Source of the DNA: Lacinutrix algicola
GTDB taxonomy: Bacteria > Bacteroidota > Bacteroidia > Flavobacteriales > Flavobacteriaceae
Direction: 5' to 3'
Assembly (NCBI RefSeq): GCF_001418085.1
Contig: NZ_LIQH01000044.1
Span: forward strand, 1 to 64,000
DNA: 64,000 nucleotides
In this document: in pieces, positions 18,077 to 27,189 of the stretch
Numbering within the stretch: position 1 is the stretch's first letter
Layout: every line of letters starts with the position of its first letter
The notes under the pieces: model-generated
Databases searched by the model: none
Told to the model about the DNA's origin: nothing
The model's input: the letters and a program-made list of their open reading frames with translations, nothing else
Position numbers and translations under genes: made by a program

Positions 18077-18351
18077 GCCGTACGTTACAGGAATTATTTT
18101 ATCGGCTTAAGAGTTGCGAAATGCTTTGTAAATCGGATTATTAAAGATTGCGTAATTAATAAATTGGAATCCATTTTATTTTATCGGCTCAACAGTTGCG
18201 CAATGCTTGGTAAATCGGTTTAATAAAGATTGCGTAGTAGTGAGGTCAGTCGTACGCAAAGATTGCACAATTAATGTATCGGAAACCGTTATTTACTTTA
18301 ATAGATTTTGAGTGAATTACCGTTTTTTGAGCCGAGTGAGCAATGGACGGC
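18077..18351. other. Gene-free cassette, family 1, long form (copy 6)
   Basis: About 275 bp: the family-1 sequence with an internal duplication of the GAGTTGCG...AAGATTGCG segment (first unit near 18105-18160, second near 18185-18240). The duplication shows the segment is a repeat unit in itself. Confidence 0.75.
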
Positions 18352-18476
18352 AACGGTTACGTATAAGGATTGTGCGTTTTTGCTTGCGAGGATTTTCCGA
18401 AGGAAAATCAGAAGTTAGTAAAAATGCATAATCCGTTGATTCAGGACTAAAATAAGCATAATTTTTATACAATGTT
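18352..18476 (-). repeat. attC-like site 17 (class A2)
   Basis: GTT arm GTTGCCGTAC, partner at 18672 (9/10). Confidence 0.87.
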
Positions 18477-18671
18477 GCCGTACGTTACAGGAATTATTTT
18501 ATCGGCTTAAGAGTTGCGCAAAGCTTGGTAAATCCGTTTAACAAAGATTGCGTGGGAGTGAGGTCAGTCGTACACAAAGATTGCGCAATTATTGGATCGG
18601 AAACCGTTATTTACTTTAATCGACTTTTGAGTGAATTATCGTTTTTTAGAGTCGAGTGAGCAATGGACGGC
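18477..18671. other. Gene-free cassette, family 1 (copy 7)
   Basis: ATCGGCTTAAGAG subvariant; one substitution breaks the GTACGCAAAG block. Confidence 0.78.
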
Positions 18672-18797
18672 AACGTGATTGTATAAGATTAGTTGCGTTG
18701 TTTGCTTGCGAGGATTTTCCGCAGGAAAATCAGATGTAACAAACACGCAACGACCTTTAAGTTTAGCCTAAAATAGCAATTAATTTTATACGTTGTT
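18672..18797 (-). repeat. attC-like site 18 (class A1)
   Basis: Ends TTATACGTTGTT. GTT arm GTTGCCATTT, partner at 19343 (9/10). Duplicate of site 43. Confidence 0.87.
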
Positions 18798-19044
18798 GCC
18801 ATTTCGTTGTTTTTTCAGAGTTCAAATTATCATACTAAATTCTGTTTTCCACTTTTCAGCGTTTGAGTAAATTCAGTCAGCGTTTTATTCCGTAATATTT
18901 TTCAATATAGATTGAGTGAGCAATTCCGCAACTTGCTAAATTCCGCACACAGTTCAGTTTCAAATTAAATATTCGAATATTAAACTCGGAAAAGCAACAA
19001 TGCTCATAATTATTAATAATAATGATATTGAAATTAATATAGTT

Positions 19045-19293
19045 TTAATTTTTTTTAATAGGTGGTTTACTTTTGTAACTAAAGTATAGACTAAGCGAAC
19101 CAAACCCTATAGCAATTAATTTAAACCAAATTGTCTCATATTTTCCGCTTCTTGGAGCTAGAATGAATATTCCGCCTTTGAATTGTTCCCAAAAGTCAAT
19201 ATGATTCAAGTAACTTATTGAGAAAAAATATAGCCATCCAAGTATTAAAAGAACAATTGAATAAATTAAATATTTTTCTTTCTCTATTTTCAT
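19045..19293 (-). CDS. Small membrane protein (duplicated cassette, copy A)
   Basis: 82 residues from MKIEKEKYLIYSIVLLILGWLYFF, with two to three membrane helices and a short charged tail (KSKPPIKKN). A longer start at 19344 would reach into the attC-like site and is rejected. About 245 bp of gene-free sequence lies between the site and the stop codon. A nearly identical cassette is at 41201-41449. Unknown function. Confidence 0.7.
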   Translation of the reverse strand: MKIEKEKYLIYSIVLLILGWLYFFSISYLNHIDFWEQFKGGIFILAPRSGKYETIWFKLIAIGFGSLSLYFSYKSKPPIKKN

Positions 19294-19342
19294 TCTTTTT
19301 AATTCCTGATTTCCATTTAGAGTGCGTTCCGCAATGAATGGC

Positions 19343-19467
19343 AACGGTTAAGTATAAGGATTGTGCGTTTTTGCTTGCTGGGATTTTCCGCAGGAAAATC
19401 AGAAGCTAGCAAAAGAAGCACTTCCATTGTTTAGGGACTAAATTAAGCATTATTTTTATACAATGTT
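19343..19467 (-). repeat. attC-like site 19 (class A2)
   Basis: GTT arm GTTAGCAGTC pairs 10/10 with 19726. Confidence 0.88.
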
Positions 19468-19725
19468 AGCAGTCGTTATTTTTTAGTTTTACAAACAGTT
19501 AGCCGAACAGAGCATAAATCCGACACAACAGTTACGAACTGCTTTGTAAATCCGTTTTATAATATTTAGATAGGAGTGAGGTTTGTCCGAAGCAACAGTT
19601 GCGTTTTGGGTAAATCCGAATTTTTACTCATAATATTGAGTAATTTAAACCTTTGCATTTCTATTTTAAACAACTTTAGAGTGATCTAATTATTTTTTTT
19701 TGAGCAGAGTGAGAAATGACTGCTA
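19468..19725. other. Gene-free cassette, family 3 (copy 1 of 2)
   Basis: About 258 bp without ORF, repeated at 39658. Shares with families 1 and 2 the ACAGTTGCG-type blocks and the closing GAGTGAGAAATG, so the three families are related. Confidence 0.75.
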
Positions 19726-19849
19726 ACGGTTACGTATAAGGATTGTGCGTTTTTGCTTGCGAGGATTTTCCGAAGGAAAATCAGAAGTTAGTAAAAATGC
19801 ATAATCCGTTGATTCAGGACTAAAATAAGCATAATTTTTATACAATGTT
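19726..19849 (-). repeat. attC-like site 20 (class A2)
   Basis: GTT arm GTTGCCGTAC, partner at 20044 (9/10). Confidence 0.87.
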
Positions 19850-20043
19850 GCCGTACGTTACAGGAATTATTTTATCGGCTTAAGAGTTGCGCAAAGCTTG
19901 GTAAATCCGTTTAACAAAGATTGCGTGGGAGTGAGGTCAGTCGTACGCAAAGATTGCGCAATTATTGGATCGGAAACCGTTATTTACTTTAATCGACTTT
20001 TGAGTGAATTATTGTTTTTTGAGCCGAGTGAGCAATGGACGGC
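19850..20043. other. Gene-free cassette, family 1 (copy 8)
   Basis: ATCGGCTTAAGAG subvariant with ATTATTGTTTTTTGAGCC near its right end. Confidence 0.8.
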
Positions 20044-20166
20044 AACGTGTTTGTATATGGTTTGTTGCGTGTTTCAGCACCTAATTTAGCAAATAAAAAC
20101 CGAATAGAAAATCCGCAAGGATTTTCGTAAGTAGGCTAGAACTAGCAATAAATTATATACGGTGTT
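20044..20166 (-). repeat. attC-like site 21 (class B)
   Basis: GTT arm GTTGGCAGTA pairs 10/10 with 20946 across a two-gene cassette. Confidence 0.88.
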
Positions 20167-20174
20167 GGCAGTAG

Positions 20175-20588
20175 TTATATTATATGTGAAATATGAGATA
20201 TATCTATCCCTTCATTTTCTAAAGCATCTACTTGTTCTTGTGTCAAATTACCTTGAACTAAGTTTCTTAATCTGATATTACCATAGGTGTTAATTTGAGG
20301 TGTAGAAAGTGCATTTTGTACTAAGCCTTCTAATTCTTCATTTTCACTAACGGTTACTGTAATGTTATATCCATAATTATTATAGGAATCTGTTGTTGGA
20401 ATAAAATGAATTCCTAGAGCTCCTCTATTCATAAATGAATTTTGTACTAAATGTTCTCTTGAATACCTAGTATTATTTCCTATTCGAGATTGTAATTCTG
20501 CTTCCAATGCGATTTTTAATTCCAGATTATCACTCAATCCGAGGTACATATCTGATAATGTTTCCATATCTAAATTCTCTAGTTCCAT
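20175..20588 (-). CDS. Soluble cassette protein of unknown function
   Basis: 137 residues, acidic N-terminal helices (MELENLDMETLSDMYLGLSDNLELKIALEAELQSRIG) then a Asn/Gly/Tyr-rich middle (GIHFIPTTDSYNNYGYNITVTVSENEEL). Not recognised. The gene begins 4 nt after the end of the upstream membrane-protein gene, so the two are co-translated. Confidence 0.65.
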   Translation of the reverse strand: MELENLDMETLSDMYLGLSDNLELKIALEAELQSRIGNNTRYSREHLVQNSFMNRGALGIHFIPTTDSYNNYGYNITVTVSENEELEGLVQNALSTPQINTYGNIRLRNLVQGNLTQEQVDALENEGIDISHISHII

Positions 20589-20592
20589 AATC

Positions 20593-20907
20593 TTAATTAT
20601 TCTGGTATATTTTGTTTAATTGATCTCTAAATTCTCTTAATTTGGAAATGTCATTAAGTTTAAATTTGTTTGATTTCACGATTTTTAAGTATTCAATATA
20701 ATATGTAACAAAAGATTCAAGAGGTGCGACTCTCTTTCCTGGACTATTTGCTATTATTGTTTCATATTCCTTGACTGCCATTTCATACGCAATTCTTGTT
20801 AAATCTCTATTTATTTGGCTTCTATGTTGTATCCAAGTTGTCAAAATAGAAATTGAGCCTCCTATTAATGCTCCTAAAAGCAATGCTATTTCAGTTGTTA
20901 ATTCCAA
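20593..20907 (-). CDS. Membrane-anchored small protein
   Basis: 104 residues with one N-terminal membrane helix (IALLLGALIGGSISILTTWIQHR) and a helical cytoplasmic tail. The layout resembles small single-span proteins seen next to effector genes. It is the first gene of a tight two-gene cassette with the 137-residue protein. Function unknown. Confidence 0.65.
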   Translation of the reverse strand: MELTTEIALLLGALIGGSISILTTWIQHRSQINRDLTRIAYEMAVKEYETIIANSPGKRVAPLESFVTYYIEYLKIVKSNKFKLNDISKLREFRDQLNKIYQNN

Positions 20908-20945
20908 ATTTTATAGTTTAGTTACGATCTGTTTTAATTACTGCC

Positions 20946-21070
20946 AACGGTTAGGTATAAGGATAGTGCGTTTTTGTTTGCTGGGATTTTCCGTAGGAAA
21001 ATCAGAAGCTAGCAAAAGAAGCACTTGCATTGTTTCAGGACTAAATTAAGCATAATTTTTATACAATGTT
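20946..21070 (-). repeat. attC-like site 22 (class A2)
   Basis: GTT arm GTTGCCGTAC, partner at 21265 (9/10). Confidence 0.87.
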
Positions 21071-21264
21071 GCCGTACGTTACAGGAATTATTTTATCGGC
21101 TTAAGAGTTGCGCAAAGCTTAGTAAATCGGTTTAACAAAGATTGCGTGGGAGTGAGGTCAGTCGTACGCAAAGATTGCGCAATTATTGGATCGGAAACCG
21201 TTATTTATTTTAATAGACTTTTGAGTGAACTACCGTTTTTTGAGCCGAGTGAGCAATGGACGGC
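21071..21264. other. Gene-free cassette, family 1 (copy 9)
   Basis: Subvariant with AAATCGGTTTAAC and TTTAATAGACTTTTGAG. Confidence 0.8.
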
Positions 21265-21390
21265 AACGTTGTTGTATATGGTTTGTTGCGTGTTTCAAGC
21301 AACTAATTTAGTAAATAATTACCGACCAAGAAAGTCCGCGAGGACTTTCGTAAGTAGGCGAGAAGCAAGCAATAAATTATATACGGTGTT
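21265..21390 (-). repeat. attC-like site 23 (class B)
   Basis: GTT arm GTTGTGCTTT, partner at 23257 (9/10), enclosing the CPBP/LytTR cassette. Confidence 0.88.
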
Positions 21391-21476
21391 GTGCTTTCGT
21401 TATTTTAAGCAACTTATTTTTTTTAACAACACTTACATAGATTAAGTAAAAATCTTAGCGGTACTTTTAGTTATCG

Positions 21477-22139
21477 TTAAGCCAAACCAAAGTAAAAACT
21501 CAAAATACCTAGTGTGTTAAAAAAACCATGTATCATAATCAAAAACCACAAATCATATTTGCGAATGTAGAATATTATAGATAAGAGTGCTCCGATAATT
21601 ACTACGACTAGTTGTCCAGTAATCCCTTGCTGCATGTGCATATATCCAAAAAAACCACAAATTATTAGAATATTTATAGCAAGACTGATTTTACTATCTC
21701 CAAAGAATTTGACGAACTGTCGCATAAGATAACCTCTAAAAATAATTTCTTCTCCAAATCCAGCAGTAGCCCACACTATCAATAACCAGATGATTGTGTT
21801 TCCAAGATTTCCTTTCAATTGGCTCATGCTTGAATAATCAATAGTAACTCCTGTTAGCATCCCGATTCCAGGAACGACTGCAAAAACATAAAAAATAAAG
21901 AGGCCTAGTGCAACTAATGGAGCATGTACAAGGAGGTTTTTTGCATTGAATTTTTTACGTTTAAAACCAAGCGCTGAAAATGGTTTTCCTTGGTACTCTA
22001 TATAATTAGCTATAATAATGATAATAGAGATAATTATATTTTCAAAAGGTGTTCTAGTGATTGGCCCAAAGTACATGAAACAAATAAATGCTAGGGTAAA
22101 TAATGGTATTAATGTATTTCGTAATGTAATTTTGTTCAT
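21477..22139 (-). CDS. CPBP family intramembrane metalloprotease
   Basis: 220 residues, multi-spanning. CPBP motifs: EEIIFRGYLMRQF, FGYMH and HGFFN. Unlike the CPBP protein at 7469 it is followed (upstream on the minus strand) by a LytTR-type membrane regulator in the same cassette, with a 125-bp gap. This pairing suggests the regulator controls the protease gene or the protease processes a membrane signal, but the sequence does not decide between these. Confidence 0.85.
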   Translation of the reverse strand: MNKITLRNTLIPLFTLAFICFMYFGPITRTPFENIIISIIIIIANYIEYQGKPFSALGFKRKKFNAKNLLVHAPLVALGLFIFYVFAVVPGIGMLTGVTIDYSSMSQLKGNLGNTIIWLLIVWATAGFGEEIIFRGYLMRQFVKFFGDSKISLAINILIICGFFGYMHMQQGITGQLVVVIIGALLSIIFYIRKYDLWFLIMIHGFFNTLGILSFYFGLA

Positions 22140-22264
22140 TGTTATTTGATTTTAAATTCAAAGCGAAATAATGAACAAAACTTCTGAAAAACCCTTTAAA
22201 TACTCATTCTTTTACTGAATAGTCCCAAATTAATATCTGAATAGTCGTTAGTTTTTTTAATTTT

Positions 22265-23101
22265 TTATTGAAACCAATCCATAAATTCTTTTCGTTTATA
22301 ACGACTGATGTTGATTTTGGCAATCGTATCATTTTCAATAGAAGTTTTTAACCTAATTCGTAATTTGCCATTTTCAATCTTTTCAACATGGTCTACCGCA
22401 TCTTTATGAATGATAATTTGACGATTGGCTCTAAAAAACAATTGGTCGTTTATTTTTTCTTCGAGTTCATTCAATGTAAAATCTGTGGTGATTGTGGTGC
22501 CATCATTTTGAACAGTATATACAATTTTGTTTTCGCTATAGAAACATGCAATTTTTTCGTAGGTAAGCTTGGTTATTTTCGCACCACTTTCAATAGTAAT
22601 TTCATAACCTTTTATAGATAGCTTATATAAATTGTAGATGTCTAGGGAATATGCTAGTCCTATGAGAATAAAACTTAACAACAAGGTAATTAGCAATCCA
22701 ATTAATAAATAATAGAATTCTGTTTCTCCACCAGCAATTATATTTAAGGCAATACCTAACGGAATATACATAACGGTAATATACCCAAGAGTAGTAACCA
22801 TATACCATGAGATAGAGGCGATTTCTACTTTTTTAGAGAAATACTTTTTCTTGTAAAATTTGAAATTAAGCTCTGCTATGATTCCAATAAGAATACACAA
22901 AGCAATAGTGGATAGAAAACCTTCTATTGGAAATCTATACGATTTACCATCTGGAAAACTCTCAGGAGTTGATAAATGATTTACAACTAAAGAGAAAATT
23001 ATAAAAACAATTAATTTCTGAACCCAACTCCAAAGAGAACTATGATTAAATTTAAGCGATACTGTTTTTAATGCATTCTTGGTAGGCTGTTTAATAGTCA
23101 T
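22265..23101 (-). CDS. Membrane-bound LytTR family transcriptional regulator
   Basis: 278 residues. Four membrane helices in the first 160 residues (for example LIVFIIFSLVVNHL, LSTIALCILIGIIAEL, YITVMYIPLGIALNIIAGG, LLIGLLITLLLSFILIGLAY), then a C-terminal LytTR DNA-binding domain with the typical FFRANRQIIIHKDAVDHVEKIENGKLRIRL and a closing ISRYKRKEFMDWFQ. It likely senses a membrane or cell-envelope signal directly, without a separate histidine kinase. Gap of about 155 bp from its start to the cassette core, long enough for a private promoter. Confidence 0.85.
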   Translation of the reverse strand: MTIKQPTKNALKTVSLKFNHSSLWSWVQKLIVFIIFSLVVNHLSTPESFPDGKSYRFPIEGFLSTIALCILIGIIAELNFKFYKKKYFSKKVEIASISWYMVTTLGYITVMYIPLGIALNIIAGGETEFYYLLIGLLITLLLSFILIGLAYSLDIYNLYKLSIKGYEITIESGAKITKLTYEKIACFYSENKIVYTVQNDGTTITTDFTLNELEEKINDQLFFRANRQIIIHKDAVDHVEKIENGKLRIRLKTSIENDTIAKINISRYKRKEFMDWFQ

Positions 23102-23256
23102 AAGTTAGTAACTCTTTTTTGTAAGATTCAAACGTGAAAAATAATTTCTTCAAAAATAGGTTTAATATATTTTTCAATTTTACTCCAAGAAGTAAGTTTT
23201 GTCTAATTTTTCTAAAGAGTTTCATTATTGGTTAGCGGTTTATGGTAATGAAGCAC

Positions 23257-23379
23257 AACGTTTATGTATAAGGATAGGTGCGTGGTTGAGCAACTAAATT
23301 AGTAAATAAATACTGGATAGAAAATCCGAAGGGATTTTCGTAAACAAGCTAAAACTAGCACTTAATTTTATACGGTGTT
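23257..23379 (-). repeat. attC-like site 24 (class B)
   Basis: GTT arm GTTAGCTACA pairs 10/10 with 23902. Provides the stop codon of the next gene. Confidence 0.88.
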
Positions 23380-23878
23380 AGCTACAGTTTTTTCCTTTTT
23401 TTATAATATTTCCTTCATTATCATATACAGTTGTGTAGTCGTCATTGTATTCACGATTTGTTATGCCGAGCTTGTCCAATAGTTCATTTGCTTTTTTTCT
23501 TATCTCAATCCAACTGTCGTGATTGTCTATAAATTCCCAATCCCAAATTTCCGCCGGAATTTCATCTGTCCTTTTCTTAAAGGAAATCAATTCATTTTTA
23601 AATGACTTTTCTATTCTTTCATTCCTGAAAATTGTATCGAAGCACACTGGTGTATATGCGTAGTCAATTTCTGATTCAAGTTCAGATATTGGATTGAATA
23701 CAGGACCCGCTAATTTCTCAAGTTCGTTTGTGGTAAAAGTAAAAAGTATTAATGAATTTATAAGATTCGTGTAATAGAAGTCGATCTGTTTGTCATAGTA
23801 AGCGTCATTGAATTCTTCTGATTCTACTTTTACCGATGACTTATTACTTCCAAATATTGATTTCCAATTCATTTTCAC
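23378..23878 (-). CDS. Soluble cassette protein of unknown function
   Basis: 166 residues, acidic and aromatic-rich (DKQIDFYYTNLINSLILFTFTTNELEKLAG; EIPAEIWDWEFIDNHDSWIEIRKK), no signal peptide, not recognised. The stop codon TAA is inside the attC-like core, so the tail KGKNCS is partly written by the junction. Single-gene cassette. Confidence 0.7.
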   Translation of the reverse strand: MKMNWKSIFGSNKSSVKVESEEFNDAYYDKQIDFYYTNLINSLILFTFTTNELEKLAGPVFNPISELESEIDYAYTPVCFDTIFRNERIEKSFKNELISFKKRTDEIPAEIWDWEFIDNHDSWIEIRKKANELLDKLGITNREYNDDYTTVYDNEGNIIKKGKNCS

Positions 23879-23901
23879 GATTCTGTTTTCAAATTGTAGC
23901 T

Positions 23902-24026
23902 AACGGTTAAGTATAAAGATAGTGCGTTTTTGTTTGCTGGGATTTTCCGTAGGAAAATCAGAAGCTAGCAAAAGAAGCACTTCCATAGTTTCGGTACTAA
24001 ATTAAGCATTATTTTTATACAATGTT
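23902..24026 (-). repeat. attC-like site 25 (class A2)
   Basis: GTT arm GTTAGCGCAC pairs 10/10 with 24302. Confidence 0.88.
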
Positions 24027-24301
24027 AGCGCACGTTATTATTAAACCGTTTAAATTAAGCGTTCCTAAAATCATTAGCACGCAACAGTTGCACTTTGCTT
24101 TGGTCGGAAGTTCGAAAGTGAGTTTTTTGTAATTTATTTTTTTACCGTTCCGATTTACCGTTTCAATAATCAGTCGTACGCAACAGTTGCGCTTTGCTTT
24201 GGTCCGAAACCGGTTGAGTGAGAAATATAGGAATCTATTTTTACTTTTTAAACCACTTTAGAACGATTTATTTTTTTTGAGCCGAGTGAGCAATGTGCGC
24301 T
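24027..24301. other. Gene-free cassette, family 2 (copy 2)
   Basis: Near-identical to 7055-7330 with scattered substitutions. Confidence 0.75.
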
Positions 24302-24426
24302 AACGTTGATGTGTAAGGAACGTGGCGTTTTTGTATGCGAGGATTTTCCGCAGGAAAATCAGAGTTAGCAAAAAAGCAATAACCTTTCGGTTTAACTAAA
24401 ATAAGCAATGTTTTTTACACGGTGTT
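24302..24426 (-). repeat. attC-like site 26 (class A1)
   Basis: GTT arm GTTACCCAAC pairs 10/10 with 26314, even though IS copy 3 now splits the cassette. Confidence 0.88.
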
Positions 24427-24438
24427 ACCCAACGTTTT

Positions 24439-24984
24439 TTATTCCGTTACAGAACTCCAATTTTCTCCTGTTTTTATCCTATGAATTTGCGTATCAGATA
24501 CTCCAAAACGTTTCGCAATCATATTAATTCTTGTTCTATTATTTTTTAATTGACGTTTAATTATTTTTACTTTTCCCTCACTTAATTTACCAATATTTTT
24601 ACTTCTTTTTTCAACAATTCCTTTCCAATTTGGATTACTAAATTGATGAAGTTCTTTTTCTCTTTTGTCAGCCCATTTTAGATTTTCAATTCGATTGTCG
24701 GTTTTATCATAATTCAAATGGATAACACAAATTCCATTATTTTTATCCAGAAAATGTTCCGCAACAAGTTTGTGTACGTATCTGCTCGTTTGTTTACCGT
24801 TCTTTTTTTGTTTAAGTGGTAAGTTTTGATATCCGTTTATAAAAGATTCTTTTACAAGAAACTCTTTGTCGGTTTTGCAGTTTATAATTCTGCCGTAATT
24901 TGATATTTTATATTTTTCGTTTTCAGAAATTTTGTCATCAAATTGAATCTCTTTCCATTCCTCTTTCCAATAATCTCTTATCAT
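24439..24984 (-). CDS. NUMOD4/HNH endonuclease with C-terminal helix-turn-helix
   Basis: 181 residues. An NUMOD4-like start (EEWKEIQFDD...YKISNYGRIINCKTDKEFL) is followed by an HNH_3-type nuclease core (RYVHKLVAEHFL...VIHLNYDKTDNRIENLKWADKREKELH). A C-terminal helix-turn-helix ends it (IKRQLKNNRTRINMIAKRFGVSDTQIHRIKTGENW). This is the architecture of phage-type and homing-like HNH nucleases. The usual DH/N pair of the motif reads IHLNYDKTDN, so the metal His is present. Its cassette ends match perfectly, with IS copy 3 just upstream of the start codon. Confidence 0.85.
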   Translation of the reverse strand: MIRDYWKEEWKEIQFDDKISENEKYKISNYGRIINCKTDKEFLVKESFINGYQNLPLKQKKNGKQTSRYVHKLVAEHFLDKNNGICVIHLNYDKTDNRIENLKWADKREKELHQFSNPNWKGIVEKRSKNIGKLSEGKVKIIKRQLKNNRTRINMIAKRFGVSDTQIHRIKTGENWSSVTE

Positions 24985-25039
24985 TCTCTATTTTTTTCAA
25001 ATGTCTTGTCCTGAAATATGGCTACAGGTTAAAATTGAA

Positions 25040-25855
25040 TTAAGCTGATAATTTATATACCATATTAGGTGTTTTATAATCTAAAGATAAATGTAATCTT
25101 ACTTCATTGTATAAATTAATCGCATTTTTTGCAGCTCTCTTAGCGTGACTCACGTTATCAAAGGTCTGGTCTAAATAAAATTCATCTTTTAAAATTCCAT
25201 TTACACGTTCTGCCATTGCATTTTCGTAACAATGATTTTCTTCGGTCATACTAATATCTATCTTTTTTCTTTTGAGTATTTGTGTGTATACATTGCTACA
25301 ATACTGTATTCCTCTGTCCGAATGATGAATAAGTTGTTTAATGCTTTTAGCTTGATAAATGGCCTTATTTAGCGCTCTCACACATCCTTTAAGTTCCAAG
25401 CTATCACTAATATCATAACCAACTATTTTCCTGGAATGCATATCTGTTATTAAAGCCAGGTAGCAAAAACCCTTTATGGTTCTAATGTATGTGATATCAG
25501 ATACCCAAACTTGGTTAGCTCTAGTAACTTCTAAGTCTTTTATGATGTTATTATATTTATAAAAACGATGATAAGAGTTCGTAGTTCTAGCACTGGTTTT
25601 CCTTCTAAGTGTCAGCATTTGATTTTTTCTAAGCACATTAAATAAAGTATCTCTACCAACTTTAATATTGGCTTTATTAAAATCTGCATTTAATGATTTT
25701 ACAAGTTTTCTCACGCCTTCTCTAGGAAGGGATTTGCGTCTTTTTCTAACGATATTAATAATCTGTAGTTCTAGGTTTAAACGCTTATCAGCTCTGTTTT
25801 TATGCTTGTAATAAGCATTACGTTTAAGTCCAAAACAATGGGTTATAGTTGTCAA
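25040..25855 (-). CDS. IS3-family transposase orfB (copy 3)
   Basis: Identical to copy 2 in all 271 residues, D-D-E intact. Confidence 0.92.
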   Translation of the reverse strand: MTTITHCFGLKRNAYYKHKNRADKRLNLELQIINIVRKRRKSLPREGVRKLVKSLNADFNKANIKVGRDTLFNVLRKNQMLTLRRKTSARTTNSYHRFYKYNNIIKDLEVTRANQVWVSDITYIRTIKGFCYLALITDMHSRKIVGYDISDSLELKGCVRALNKAIYQAKSIKQLIHHSDRGIQYCSNVYTQILKRKKIDISMTEENHCYENAMAERVNGILKDEFYLDQTFDNVSHAKRAAKNAINLYNEVRLHLSLDYKTPNMVYKLSA

Positions 25856-25890
25856 AGTAGCAAATCCCTTAGATATCTTTTTGGCTTTAC

Positions 25891-26262
25891 TTAAGGCTTT
25901 ATACTTAGCTTTTTTTTTAGTTCATTAACTGATTTATAGCCAAGATCTTCAGCAGCTACTTCCAGATAACAATCCTGGACCATAGCATCGAGATCCTTTT
26001 TAAGTAGTAGTTTTTTAAGTTGTTCAACCTCTTTTTGAAGTGCTTTAATTCTAGATATTTCGTCTTTTGTTTCCACTTTTACTCTGGTGTTCATTAAGTC
26101 TTTACGATTATACCTTTTTAATCCACACATTTACTGTTGTAGGTGCAATAGAGTAGAGTTTACAAAGTTCACTCTTTGTGTGTTTTCCGATTGTAAGTTC
26201 GGCTAAGATTTTTAATTTAAAAGGTTCACTGTAACGTCTAATTACTTTGTCATTTCTATACA
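25891..26262 (-). pseudogene. IS3-family orfA, frameshifted (copy 3)
   Basis: An extra C near 26114 (TATACCTTTTT versus TATACTTTTT in other copies) shifts the frame after the HTH; only the last 79 codons remain open. This copy probably cannot make OrfA or the OrfAB fusion. Confidence 0.85.
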
Positions 26263-26313
26263 TAATGTTTAAAATTATGTAGCCTTATTTCAGGACGGGT
26301 CAAAATGTTGGGT

Positions 26314-26437
26314 AACGTTTATGTATAAGAATAGTTGCGGGTTTGTATGCGAGGAATTTCCGAAGGAAATTCAGACGTTACAAACACGCAACGACCTCTG
26401 ATTAAGCACTAAACCGCAATTATTTTTATACGGTGTT
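26314..26437 (-). repeat. attC-like site 27 (class A1)
   Basis: Centre GAATTTCC/GGAAATTC, a compensated change relative to GATTTTCC/GGAAAATC. GTT arm GTTGGCAAAT, partner at 27055 (9/10). Confidence 0.88.
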
Positions 26438-26451
26438 GGCAAATCGTACTT

Positions 26452-27024
26452 TTATTCCGATTGAAGCATTTTTTTATGTTCTTTGTTCGCTATTCGTTCT
26501 AATTCTTTATTCATTGGGTCGAGCATTAGATTTTTTTCAGCCTCAACATATTCTGGAAAATCTTGATATTGCATTTCCAATAGGGTTTCATTTTTCGTAA
26601 ACAGCAATAAAATTCCAAAAAATCCTATTATTAATATTCTACTTAATAGATTTTTATAAAATTCAGCTTTAGTTTTTGAAAACTTATAAATTACAATTAT
26701 CAATATCGGTATTAACCATAAAAGGCTTTGCTTTAACATCCAACTTCCATTTGGCCATCTCATAAATTTAAATAAAATGCCAAGAACTACAAGTGCTAAA
26801 GTAATTCCGGTTATTATAATACCTGTTTTTCTGAGTAAACTTGTTTTATCTGTTGGGTCTTTCTTAGTACTTTTAAAAAGTTCAAAGCTCAAAAAGAAAT
26901 AAATTAATGACAAAACGAACGCAAAAAGAGTAATTATTTGACCTGAATAAGGATAGTTAATTATAAGTCTAAATATGCTTAGGATTATTAATCCAAAACC
27001 TAACATTTTTTCAATTTTGTTCAT
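26452..27024 (-). CDS. Multi-spanning membrane protein of unknown function
   Basis: 190 residues with about five helices (LGFGLIILSIFRLII, ITLFAFVLSLIYFFLSF, GIIITGITLALVVLGILF, LLWLIPILIIVIYKF, ILIIGFFGILLLF) and a charged 45-residue C-terminus. The FKFMRWPNGSWML segment after helix three is common in flavobacterial membrane proteins of unknown role. Single-gene cassette. Confidence 0.68.
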   Translation of the reverse strand: MNKIEKMLGFGLIILSIFRLIINYPYSGQIITLFAFVLSLIYFFLSFELFKSTKKDPTDKTSLLRKTGIIITGITLALVVLGILFKFMRWPNGSWMLKQSLLWLIPILIIVIYKFSKTKAEFYKNLLSRILIIGFFGILLLFTKNETLLEMQYQDFPEYVEAEKNLMLDPMNKELERIANKEHKKMLQSE

Positions 27025-27054
27025 TTACTTGATTTCGTTTTGGGTATGTTTGCC

Positions 27055-27178
27055 AACGTTTATGTATAAGAATAGTTGCGGGTTTGTATGCGAGGATTTT
27101 CCGCAGGAAAATCAGACGTTACAAACACGCAACGACCTTTGATTAAGCATTAAGCCGCAATTATTTTTATACGGTGTT
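27055..27178 (-). repeat. attC-like site 28 (class A1)
   Basis: GTT arm GTTGTGCATA pairs 10/10 with 27699. Confidence 0.89.
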
Positions 27179-27189
27179 GTGCATAGTAT

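Larger units (their letters stand above)
25002..26302 (-). mobile_element. IS3-family element, copy 3
   Basis: 1301 bp with a 1-nt insertion in orfA. Target duplication AAA on both sides, and the two cassette ends pair 10/10, so this is a clean insertion into the HNH cassette. 11 nt to the AAC at 26314. Confidence 0.95.

Noticed and set aside
22388-22808. ORFs 22388-22621 (+) and 22623-22808 (-)
   Set aside because: Shadows of the LytTR regulator gene.
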